From Liolophura sinensis (taxonomy: Eukaryota > Mollusca > Polyplacophora > Chitonida > Chitonidae), in contig NC_088296.1 of the NCBI RefSeq assembly GCF_032854445.1, positions 23,383,604-23,447,603 on the forward strand: DNA of 64,000 nucleotides, given 5' to 3'. The translations under genes were made by a program, and so were the position numbers. Below are positions 12,472 to 24,000 of the stretch, in pieces; position 1 is the first letter of the stretch, and every line of letters begins with the position of its first letter. The notes below the pieces were generated by a model. The model was not told the origin of the DNA, searched no databases, and saw only the letters and a list, made by a program, of their open reading frames with translations.

Positions 12472-12599
12472 CTGAAAAAGCGATATAAATTAGACATATT
12501 GCTTTTAAATGTGATGACAAGATATCAAATTCTATACTAGTGACAGCAGAAACAGCTGATCAAATCAATAGCAAATCACATCATATTATTTCCTCGCTT

Positions 12600-12830
12600 A
12601 TTTCTCCATGAGCCATGGGGCTAGGGGGCGTGTAATTTGCTACATGTGTTTTTTAAACATTTCCTTGAACAGTCAAAAATAAAGCCTTGAATGAGGTGCA
12701 TTGATAAGAAACAGTATTTCACTGGTTACGAGAGACCACTTGCCAAATGTCACGCTGTCGTCGCTGTTTTGATTTTACTCCTTGTGCTGTACGTCTGTTA
12801 TGATAATATGTTACTTACTAGCTATCCCAC
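12600..12830 (+). repeat. Dispersed repeat family X, simple copy
   Basis: GGGCTAGGGGGCGTGTAATT, TTGATAAGAAACAGTATTTC and CACGCTGTCGTCGCTG match the copies at 5150 and 30230-30520. Confidence 0.55.
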
Positions 12831-13004
12831 GTGTGACATTTACACGTACATTCGTGTATGCACCATATTGGTGGGAGATAAATGAGTCTTCAACAGACAT
12901 TACAGACCACGCAAACCACCACAAGATCGACCGCTTATTGTCATCAATGGCCTACAAGCAGCGAGACTATTAGAATCCAAAACCCGGTCCAAAACTTGTC
13001 GGGC

Positions 13005-13085
13005 TTTCCGTGGCCAAGTTGTTAGCGTGCTACCGCAACACCAATTTCGTGAGTATGGCGTAATACGCATATTAAATAAATAAAT
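13005..13085 (+). mobile_element. SINE with internal deletion
   Basis: Head CCGTGGCCAAGTTGTTAGCG joined directly to tail GAGTATGGCGTAATACGC and AAATAAATAAAT. Confidence 0.7.
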
Positions 13086-13638
13086 TTAACAATTCTATGT
13101 ACGAGTCAGGATTTCAACTTGCGCATCTTGTGCTCTAACAATTGAAGAGGTAGCACGTTTTAGGTACTATAATATAGTTTTCCTCCCATCATATATTGTA
13201 AACGTGTCGTACTGTATCCATACCGCATCATGTTATAAATGATACATAATGATATCACTGCTGTGCATATGGCCAAGCCTAGGGGTAACACACTTTCAAA
13301 CTAGCGTCATATGCATCATTACAAACGTACCAATACAAAAGACTAGACTGATGATACTGCTTGGAGCTTTTCTGTTCATTCGGCTTAGATGACAATAAGC
13401 GGTCCACGAGGCGCATGTGCACTGTCCAACGTTAAATGAAGACCACCTGTCCTCTACATGTACTCATGTATGCATGTCACAAGGGGAACAGTTCGTTCGT
13501 GACTTGCCAAAAGTCGACGGCTTCCCTGTACACCTCCGCTGAGAAAATATAGCACCATTGTGTAAGTAAATTAAGCATAATGAATATTGCGGTAAACAAC
13601 GACCAAATCACATCAAAAAAGCATAAAACTATACATAC

Positions 13639-13783
13639 TTTGGGTCTGGGAAAAGTTAAATGTTTCCTTCATTGGCAGCGCGTAGACGTTAAACGACATC
13701 TCCAGCCCGGTGATGATCGCTGTAAGGAAACTGAGCGCAAAACCCAGCCAGAATAACACCTTAATGAGCAGTTTAGATGCCAT
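13639..13783 (-). CDS. MFS locus A exon 1 (TM1)
   Basis: ATG at 13783. Opens MASKLLIKVLFWLGFALSFL, then GLEMSFNVYALPMKETFNFS and QTQ. The first helix is followed by a cytosolic-type loop, as in MFS carriers. Donor CCAAA|GTATGT, phase 1. Two other copies of this exon sit at 49922-50084 (minus) and 47341-47440 (plus). Confidence 0.72.
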
Positions 13784-13799
13784 ACTCTTTTCGACAACT

Positions 13800-14335
13800 C
13801 CTGTCTTTAAACCTCGTCTAGGTCATGAACAGATATATTTGCGTAATGGGTATACATGTGATAGGCAGTGTGTGTAAATGTAGTACGCTCCAGCAACTTT
13901 GAAAGGCACATAGTAAATTGTTAAGGTTAAAACGTGAATATTTTTCAGACATATTGCCACTGATAGTGACTTTTTTCCTTTTCTTAACGCTCAACGCAAG
14001 AGTGACAGAATTGACGAGTGAAACGTCAGTAATACTAACGCCGTATAATTAATCACAAATAGTAATTTCTGCGGGCATGCGTTATCCATTCTATTCTTCA
14101 AATTAGTGTGACATTCCTTGGGGGTAGTTCAGTGAACCGGGGTAAGGGCCGGGGAGGTGTTGAGTTAGGATTGGTGGGTTGGAAGATGCTGAGGAAGAGG
14201 AAGGGTTGATTCTCGAGGTCTAAATCCCAGTTAAAACATTATAAGAAAAAGCATAATTCAAAGAAACATAGATGAAAAAAAATTGTTGATCTCAATGCAG
14301 GAGTTTTAACTGATCGATTTGATTGTTGTTTTAAC
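13800..14335. other. Upstream of MFS locus A, no gene seen
   Basis: Region 5' of ATG 13783. A GGGG/AGG-rich patch lies at 14115-14210. No promoter element could be supported. Confidence 0.45.
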
Positions 14336-14337
14336 CT

Positions 14338-14838
14338 ATACGATGTTTAACCTGTACGACGTTTAACCTGTACGATGTTTAATCTGTACGATGTTTAATC
14401 TGTACGATGTTAATCTGTACGATGTTTAATCTGTACGATGTTTAACCTGTACGATGTTTTACCTGTACGATGTTTTACCAGTACGATGTTTAATCTGTAC
14501 GATGTTTAATCTGTACGATGTTTTACCTGTACGATGTTTAATCTGTACGATGTTTCACCTGTACGATGTTTAATCTGTACGATGTTTAATCTGTACGATG
14601 TTTAATCTGTACGATGTTTTACCTGTACGATGTTTAACCTGTACGATGTTTTACCTGTACGATGTTTAACCTGTACGATGTTTAATCTGTACGATGTTTA
14701 ATCTGTACGATGTTTTACCTGTACGATGTTTAATCTGTACGATGTTTTACCTGTACGATGTTTAATATGTACGATGTTTAATATGTACGATGTTTTACCT
14801 GTACAATGCTTTACCTGTACGATGTTTTACCCATACGA
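14338..14838. repeat. 16-bp minisatellite, about 30 copies
   Basis: Unit CTGTACGATGTTTAAT with AAC and TTAC variants, and one 15-bp unit near 14402. No open frame of note. Confidence 0.92.
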
Positions 14839-15027
14839 TGGTGGTCAGCTTCATACTTGGGAGAAACTGGAGTGTGCAGAGTAAACCACCAGCCCTTGGT
14901 AAGTTATGAAGGCGTCTAGTGGACTAATATGCACACTATGATACAAAGTGAGTTCACTGTCCACCAAGTATCACACTTGAGTGTCTATCATGTATGTACA
15001 TGTTACTCACGTACCTACGTGATACTA

Positions 15028-15283
15028 GGGGCCTCCGTGGCTCAGTTGGTTAGCGCGCTAGCGCAGCGTAATGACCCATGAGGCCTCTCACCAATGCGGT
15101 CGCTGTGAGTTCAAGTCCAGCTGATGGGAAGGTCTCCCAGTAACCTGAGGATGGTCGTGGGTTTTCCCCGGGCTCTGCCCGGTTTCCTCCCACCATAATG
15201 CTGGCCGCCGTCGTATAAGTGAAATATTCTTGAGTACGGCGTAAAACGCCAATCAAATAAATAAGTAAATAAATAAATAAATC
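15028..15283 (+). mobile_element. tRNA-headed SINE, near full length
   Basis: Head, body and AAATAAAT tail are all present; a short deletion after AAGTCCAGCT removes the CTGGCTTCCTCTCC part. Confidence 0.9.
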
Positions 15284-15289
15284 TACGTG

Positions 15290-17880
15290 GTATTGCTGAA
15301 AATGTTACTCAGATGATTGCGTCATTCTACTTGGTATTAAACAGATGGAAAACGATATGCATTTAATGTGTGTGTCGCTTGGGGAAACAAGTATTTTTGT
15401 GTAAATACACGCAATATTTTTTATGTGTATCGGTTGAAGACAAGTGGTCCTTGACGAACGTTAGAAGACGCCATACGAACGCACTCAACCTTTCCTAGGT
15501 CAAATGGCCCTACGGGCAGTGAGAGCAATGGATACACAAACTTTCACTCCTAGGTACGGTTTTATGTATTAGCGATAGTGTCTGTACTCAACATACAGTT
15601 TGTAGAGAGCATACCCCTTGTAGCGCATGCGCCGCTCTCTTTGTTCGCTGTACATCACTGCCACCACTATCAACTATTGTTGATTGTACAGATATCGTGA
15701 ACAACGTATGCAAAACGTATAGATACATGTAACAATGCTTCAAAAGAGGTGAAGACATTTTTTTTTTACTTTCGATGAATAACACAGAAACGTATGTATA
15801 GCTATTTCACTTTTTGTGTTGCAGGAGGGAGAACGAATTTTAAAAAATCTTTCTTTGGTAATAAAGGAATATAATTAGTACATGTATTTATATAAATATC
15901 ATAAAACTGCAAAGCTTCTGTTGAGAGTGAATGCAGAAAAAGATTCTAACAGAAGATCGCTAAACATAAGAAAATACATAATAAAATGAGTCAAACATTT
16001 TTATGCCCATTCTGGTTTATTTCTTTAGAAATTATTACAGATCCAGAATATGGGCGAAGGTTAGCAACGAAATATAGCACTTTACTGATGATCAGCGATC
16101 TTGTAAAAATGTATAATTTACTTGGACAGAAAAATATCACTAAACGTATGGAAACTATCAGCCATTTCATTTATATATGCACGCACAGCGTGTATTTATT
16201 TTACGTCGGATGGATATACATGCATGTCACTTGTATGCAGTGCCTGTAAGACCTACGTATAGAATCACCCAGTCTGGGCCTGACTGGTACCTTGATAATT
16301 CACCGATGCAAGGCCCTAGTCCAACTGGAAGCTGGATTTCTGAATGAAAACCCATTTCTGAAAACCTGCTATAGTTTTGCATGTACCATGATTGGCTGAG
16401 CCACCCGGCATAGAGCAAAAGGTGGATATAAAATTCACACTATTTTATCACCGAAGGTGAAAAACGTCCTCGCATGATCTGTCAGAAATGTGGGGCAACT
16501 GTTTTTAATTTTAATACATTTACTGTTACATGGAGGCGTGGAAAAGTTTTCCAAAAAAGCTGTTTAGAAAAAAAAAATAATGGAGAAAATTGAGAAAGAC
16601 TTTGTGAGCTAAAGAAGTTCATGCAGCAAAGCGGTATCAATGGTCTATCCAGAAAATGTCGACTACACCACGCACTGTATAAAATATAGTCTATAACATA
16701 GTGTATAACATAGTCTATAATATAGTCTATAACATAGTCTATAATATTGTCTATAATAATATATTTAAATAATTGTAAAAAAAATTAAGCAAAGTATGCG
16801 TACAATGTGCCATTTTTTAATCTGTCAATTAAATTCAATGAAAAAGTACATAGAGACAACTGCTGCAGAACCCCAGTGTGCATGAAATTGTATGTACACA
16901 GGTTTTTCTTCTTGTCGACAAACTGCCTAATCTTTCATGCATGAAATTAAGCCAAAAGGCGCAATATGTCACGGTAATGAATATGTTAAGTAACACATAA
17001 AGAAAGGTGGGGAGATATCCAAACTATACTGTTTTGTTATGACCCCTCAGTTCTTGACCTCAGAAACAACCTTTTTATACAGTAACCTACATGCTTGTTG
17101 AGTCGCTGAATACAGAGTCTGTGTTGTGCTGATGTTGTGGACTTCAAACGAATAAATACAACTTCAAGGCAAAGAAAATACTAACATGAAGTATATGTCA
17201 GATGAAAGCCCATTAAAAACTGTGCACAAAAATAGCTGGATTAATATCTTTTTTTAGAATTTTTTCAACCCAGAGAAATGCATTTGGAACTTTGGTTTCT
17301 ATGGATAAATGGAACTATTTTCATAGATAGGTCTTTACTCTGCTATACACTTCATTTCAGAGTTTTCATTTCCTTTTATGTAATGCGACAAGAGCATTTC
17401 ATCAAGTGATATTGCATACACCAGAACACCATGTCATTTATATATGTGGGTCTGACTGATGAGTATACATACGACTGTGTCATGTGGCAGACTTGATCAC
17501 TTTGAGGTAGTGATGAAAAAGCTACAAAAATAGCTATGGCCCCCACTCTCAGTATGTTCATCGATGACGTCATTTCCGAAAATTTCCGCGCACTGACAGA
17601 AAATGTGTATAAAATAGAGCTCTTATCAGGAAACTTAAACTATATCTTAAAAATGAAAAAAATATTACCGTTTTTTGGTATATTTTTCTTCATTTTCCTT
17701 ACATCCACACTCTTCATTTTATAGTAACTTTTTCGTGTATTCTTAGACTAACACTGCTAATAGCTTCATTTTGGCACATCACCTAAAGCTTAAAGTCGTC
17801 ATTTGAGCGAATTTATGTTCTTTGTCGGATCTCCCTTAACCGTATTCAATGAAATAAACAAGGGGTTTCGTTCATTTTTG
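15290..17880. other. Intergenic, no gene seen
   Basis: AT-rich, only short open frames. 3' flank of the SLC6 gene; AATAAA-type words occur by chance in AT-rich DNA, so no poly-A site is claimed. Confidence 0.5.
16684..16765. repeat. Short ATAGTCTATAA repeats
   Basis: AACATAGTCTAT and AATATAGTCTAT alternate about seven times. Confidence 0.85.
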
Positions 17881-17887
17881 ACTTCTC

Positions 17888-18007
17888 TTAAAGCATCGCC
17901 TTACGGTCCTGCGTATCGTCGCCACTACGTCTCTCTTCAAATTCAAAGTTATCTCCTTCTTTAAATCCCATTCGTCCGATACGTGGCTTGATGGAGGATT
18001 TCAGCCG
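17888..18007 (-). CDS. SLC6 exon 13 (cytosolic C-tail, stop)
   Basis: Acceptor GCTTACAG, then RLKSSIKPRIGRMGFKEG and a charged tail of 39 residues ending KAML before TAA at 17890-17888. It matches the plus paralog last exon at 4635-4757 in its opening (RLKxSIxPRxGxMG). Confidence 0.88.
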   Translation of the reverse strand, partial: RLKSSIKPRIGRMGFKEGDNFEFEERRSGDDTQDRKAML

Positions 18008-21000
18008 CTGTAAGCAAACAGAGCATCCATTATTATAAGTGCAGCGCAATGACCCAGGAGCCTCTCACCAAAGCGGTCGCTGTGAATACAAATCCAGCTT
18101 ATGCTCGCTTTCTCTCCGGTCGTGCTCGTGGAGGTCTAGCAGCAACCTGTGGATGGTCGTGGGCTTACCTCATGCCCTGCCCGGTTTTCTCCCACCACAA
18201 TGCTGGCCGCCGTCGTGTAAGTGAAATATTCTTGAGTACCGCGTAAAACACCAATGAAATAAATAAATGAACCAACGTTACTGTTTTCATGTGTAACACC
18301 TTACTTCATGCTGGAGTTGCATGTTTGTGTGCATGAGTACAAACTAAACTAAAATGTCAAAACATTTTCTTCCGATACTCCAAGTAAGAATAGATCATCT
18401 CAGTTTCCAGTCCCCAACATTATCCGCATGGTATGAAATGGCAACTGCATAATTTAAGCACAACTCTGCCTAGTTTTCAAATTAAAAAATTCTAAAAGGC
18501 AAACAGAGGAATTCTTATCCCTGTTACCGTCATAGGTATTTCCTCTGGCGTTTCATTGTTTAGTGTCTTTATATAAATTATAACATTAGAAACTAGGGCA
18601 AAAGAAATTTCAGAATGCGAGGAAGACTTCTTTCCATAATCTAAGGTGTAAATATGCTCAGACGTGTTTTATGTTCGCCATCATTATTAGTCATCCTTCG
18701 GAATCCGAATCAATGGCTTTCGAATTCGTTCGCTTCATTTAATTTATTCGTACCTGTATGAGAGTTCCCTTTGTCTTCAGCAGAGTGTACACCATGACGA
18801 CAGGGATCGGTAAGGACGAACTCACAGCCAATAACCAGCCGAACACGTTTGTCCAATCAGGATACGTGTAGTCACCGTAACTAGGAGGGCGGAATTTCAC
18901 CAAGGCAACTACCAAGGCCGTCTAAAATAAACCCAATAGACTGGTTAGATATTAAAGTATTCAAAAGTGTAGTGCTTCAGCTGACTGTTTCACAGAGAAT
19001 TACCCACAAATCTGTCGGTGTCATTCCAAATACATGTATATCATCAACTATGACTATTCGGAGCCCAACGCCATCTTAACTGGCCTATATGGTATTTAAA
19101 TGGAGAAAAATGATGGCCAAAACAAATGAAAGAGCGTCAAAACTTATGTGCAATATCTTCTTTAATATTTTTGTCGACTTTTATTTCAGGAGAAAAGGAT
19201 ATTAGAAAATACTTTAGTATAGTCAATATTTCGGACCACCTTTTGGTATTTATCGACTGTTGCATAATAATGTTCTAAATGAGGATTTGATGTACGTCTA
19301 ATGAATTTATTTCAATGGAAATTTGTTGTCTACATCCAAACATATGAATTTCATCTGAATAATGGTAATATTTATGAATATATTAAAAACACAAATATGG
19401 TCAAAACACACATTGGATACATTTGTCAGATGCAAAGACCAAATTCTAATGGAAATATAATTATCAAACATGTGTTAGATCTTTATTTATAACACTATTA
19501 CACAAAGGCAATATATACCAAAAGGTGGCCCCAAATACTCACCATACAAAAATCATTTTCAATTGTCTTATTCTCTTCAAAGAACACTAGAAAAAATTCA
19601 GACCACATTTGCAATTCATTTTTCTCACTCTTTCATCCAAAACTTTATGGCATTTGTTATGTTTTCTTATGTTTTAAGAACAATTTAGTGAGAATCCTGT
19701 ATTCGCGGATGGTCGACGACGTCAAACGATTCCGGCGAATGCTACAGACTATATATATATGCTGACCAAACTCTCCGAGAAAGATGGAGTCCTTTGCCTG
19801 TCCGACAATGCAAGTCAACCGACATCTCGTGGGTCGTGGCCTGCCCCAAACTTAATAGTAGCTTTTGTGTATTTTTGTCAATTATACCTACAAGCAATTG
19901 TAACCGAGCACTAAAACAGGAACAAGTTTCCTTGTATTTTTGTTACATTTTATCAAAATCTTTTCCTTGGGACAACACATTTTCCAGTTTAGTTTAATTC
20001 GGGACCACAAATGTATGAACTACCTAACTGGGTAACAAGTGTACTATAAAACAAATATAACAAATATAACAAATATTAAAATGTCCGCGAATATTTTCTC
20101 ACCGCCATACAAACTGGTATAAAGAATTTCCAGGAAATCTTCATAAACTGAAGTATCCATCGGTGGCGATACAAGCCCATCTCCTCGATGTTCCCCAGAA
20201 ATCTGTCTCCACCTTGAAAGTTTAAAGTTGAAATGTATTAAGATGATGAGCAAAGACATTTCGCATAATATGATGATCGATATGATGATAATATGATTGA
20301 CCTTCGAAAAGCCAACGGGAAAACGTTTTCTGTAAACTTCACGTCTTGGCATTGTTTTTTACTGTTCACGACGTGTATTAGAATCGTATTATGCAAATTA
20401 CAGCAGCTAAGTTTTTACTGATTAAAGGGACGGCAAAATTTATTTCAAACAATTCATGACATATTTTTGAAGGAAACAGAAGGCAACGTTGTGTAAGTGG
20501 CTGGAATCATTTTTCAATTGAATACATCTTCTAAATGTTTTATTTTCCTGAACCAGAAAATGATATAGTTGTTTTAAAAAATGCTTTGTATGCACCCTAC
20601 CATAAAGCCATCCAATGACGATAGTTTCGATAAGAACCACAAACATGATGGTAAAGAAGGGACCATACCAATCCACGATTTGGAAAGCGTACATTCCGCC
20701 CTGTCCAAAAAGAACATGGGTCAAATACACCTTGGAGCAATCTTGGAAACAAGTATACAGACACCTAATCGAGTAATAATTACTCAATTTACTAACTAGT
20801 CGTTACCCTCAGCCAAAGTAGGTGTATTTGAATAATGACCCGGAAAATATACAAATGAGTGAACAAAAGATTCATGCAGCTATGTTCACTAGTTTAAAAA
20901 ATAAATATCTCTACCACACAAAAGGCCATCTGTTTGCAATAAGTATGCACACAAACATAAAAGCCTATAAAAATTTGCTGCAGCTACGAAATGTCGAAAT

Positions 21001-24000
21001 TATGCTACGAAATATGTTGATTTATTCTTACGCTCAAACACATTGTTATGTGAAAAATTGGCACTATACCCAAATATGTATTTCTCTCTAACTTGTGGTT
21101 TTATCTCAATATAAGCTCTGTTATAAAGGAATTGTTGAATGAAACGATACACCGAAAACATATAAAACTTTGTGTTCTGAGTGATGCTGGAATAGATTAG
21201 TTTATCGGGCATGTCATGGGCAACAAAATAATCCGTTAAGCCAACAAAGATATTCTGTTGGAATTACAGAGATAATCTCTCAAATTCAAGTCATTAGTTA
21301 ATAGCAATAACATTATCTATTCTGTCGTCATCAGAAAGCACGGTTTCCGTCCGTTTAACAGATTGCTTTTACGGGTGCACTCATTTTCTAAAAACATGCA
21401 ATAATTCCAGGAGATATTTGTCCACGGGTGTTTGTGGTCTGAGATACAACGATAATTCAGTTATAATATAACAGGTTATAAGAAAAATATTCATTTTATT
21501 TCTTTTAACTTATAGGTGTTTTACTGAATGGTGTACTCAAGAATGTCTCACTTATACGACGGCGTCCAGCATTATGGTGGGACGAAACCGGGCTGAGCTG
21601 GAAGAAAACCAACGATCCTCTGCAGGTTCCAAGTTTTCAATTCTTTGCTTAGGTACAAACGTTTGATCTCTAACATAATTATACAAATGTACATTAAAGC
21701 TATTTCAGGCAAGAGATTATATTTGAAAAACATCTAATACTATGCATGTTGTTATCTATGATCACTTAATAACAGTCACATATTTTTAATAATAAAAAAA
21801 TAAACAACGGCATATTACCGCAACTGGAAACAAAATGGGGCGTCACAGGCAATCACGGCTTTCAGTGCATATGACAAAAAATCCGACGACGGAAAATTGT
21901 GACGCTTGAGCGGAAACAGATACTTTCTCGGGTTATAGGAGTTAATTATGCCCGATTGTTTAAAATTGATAACATGGCTTCTTTTTCCATTTTCTCCCTG
22001 TAAGACTGTCTGCTTACCTTGTGCTGCGATATCCTGATTATAAAACATACAAAATTGACCAAAAGTACGCTTTGGAAACTATGTACAGAACATGGCATCG
22101 ATACGAATATACATTTGATACAGTGTTGTATATTTTTCAGAGAAGAAAAACAACTTACATGAGTGATAAAAGGCAGTCCCAGCAGTACGGAGATAACCAG
22201 TACGGCGAGGGCTAGCAGAGATTTTCTCTTGCCCAGGGCCTCCGGGAACAGATCAATGAATCCCGTGGTCACGGTCTTCACCTGAGCAAACTGAGGAGCA
22301 TTCGTTTATTTGAGCTGAGCATATTTCTCGTCATTGACTTATAAGACATCACTTAAGAGACCAGTTAAATTTATGAATTAGGCTGTTGATATCGTTGCAA
22401 TCCGTCGACTACTTCCCGTTAACTATTGTCCGTTAAAATCGTTCTGTTTTCCGTAAATCGTTATGCAAATTATCTTAATGAAACAGCTCTTTGGAATTTA
22501 CGAATTGTTGTTTTACCTTTGGACAGTCTGAGCTGAGATTTTGATACTTTTCTAACTATTTGGAAAATGGCGTGTGATGGACAGATATGGACGTCATAAT
22601 GGTGAATGGTGGTAAGGAAGGAACAACTCAAACAGCCACTCAAGCTTATCATCACCTAAGATCCACTATGCGCTAACATGTAAATTTGCCGATATACTAA
22701 TAAATCTGATCTTGTGCAATTGTCCGGAGAAGTATAAGTGAAATATTTGCAAGTTTTTTTCGTAAAACACCAGTTTTACGAAAAGTAAAAAGTAAACCAC
22801 AAGTAAAAAAAAATATATCATCGGACTAATGACTGAAGACATTGTCTGCCTAGTCAAGTCTTATGCACCGTGTTTGAAATCCTATTGGAGAGAATATCCA
22901 ATACATACCTCACAGTCCAGAGCCATCGTCAAAATCAGAAGGAAAAAGCAAATAATCCAAAAATGTGCCACAGGGAAGTAGGTGACCAGATGTGGATACG
23001 TCATAAAGGCTAGGCCAGGACCTGTGAATAGAAGGTCACACAAAAGAGGCAGGTCGTAAGTGCCAGGCAAGGACCTACGAAAAGAAGGTCAGATATTGGA
23101 GCAGGTCAAGATGGGACAAGGTCCTAAAGGCCAGGGCAGAACCTGCGAAAAGAAGCTCACAAGATGTGCGCAGGTCATAAAGGTCAGGCCAGGACCTGTG
23201 GAAAGAAGGTCACTGTATTGGAGAAAGGCACACACCACTCTAGTATCGAAGAACACACGACCACAAGATAGGAAGAAGTCATATACGCCACCCTAGGACT
23301 CCGGACTCCTGTTTTCTCCCACCATAATGCTGGCCGCCGTCGTATAAGTGAATTATTCTTAAGTACAGCGTAAAACACCAATCAAATAAATAAATACATA
23401 AATAAATTATTAATTATTTGATCCACGTGAAATTGTAATTGCGTTTTCCTTTGAAGAGGTTAAGATTAATTTTATTTTATATCTGATAAGCGATACACCT
23501 CACGCTACCAAATACGAAGGCAACACAGAGAAGGGCAGTGACAAATACAAATGTAGGCCTTCCTGTCGCGATGGCGTTGTCGACAGCCTTCCCTGTTTCA
23601 TAAGCGATACACCCCACACCAGCAAATACGAATGCAGTACAGAGAAGATCAGTGACAAATACACATTATCGGCGTATTTACTCAGGCCTACCTGTGGTGA
23701 TCACTTCGTCGACAGCCTTCCCTGTTTCATAAGCGATACAACCCACACCAGCAAATACGACTGCACCACACAGAAGAGCCGTAGAGACGTCCAGGACAAC
23801 CACGATGACGGAGTCTCTGCAACACAGCAGCATATGCTAATTTGTTTCGGGAAAAGCGGATAAACTGCACATAGAAGAATGTGGTATTTTGTAGTCCTCT
23901 TGTCGTCTTGTGGACGGAATCGGCTACTCCGTGCATCAACAACGGAGAGCAAATCTTGATACTAGTGATATCAGTACATGCCAACACCATAACATGCCTC

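Larger units (their letters stand above)
7829..13783 (-). pseudogene. MFS transporter locus A, frameshifted in last exon
   Basis: Three pieces: exon 1 13639-13783, exon 2 12265-12471, last exon 7829-8765. Phases join (1 to 1). The order of hydrophobic segments and the motif PKHHTGKLV after TM4 recall the nodulin-like/NFD4/MCH1 group of MFS carriers (remembered pattern). The last exon covers TM5-TM12 but needs a frame change near 8352 (after GMADPV) and another near 8030 (in GFLYDL). Each looks like one extra base. About 20 residues around TM4 are not accounted for between exons 2 and 3, so a small exon may be missed. Substrate unknown. Either a young pseudogene or a gene with assembly errors. 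Confidence 0.68.

Noticed and set aside
20103-20212. Apparent one-base deletion in SLC6 exon 11
   Set aside because: On rereading, the bases are GATTTCCTGG and the exon is 110 nt, like its paralog; the frame is intact.
20044-20352. 102-codon minus frame over SLC6 exon 11
   Set aside because: The true exon uses another frame (GDRFLGNIEEMG) that fits phase and paralog; this frame is a shadow.
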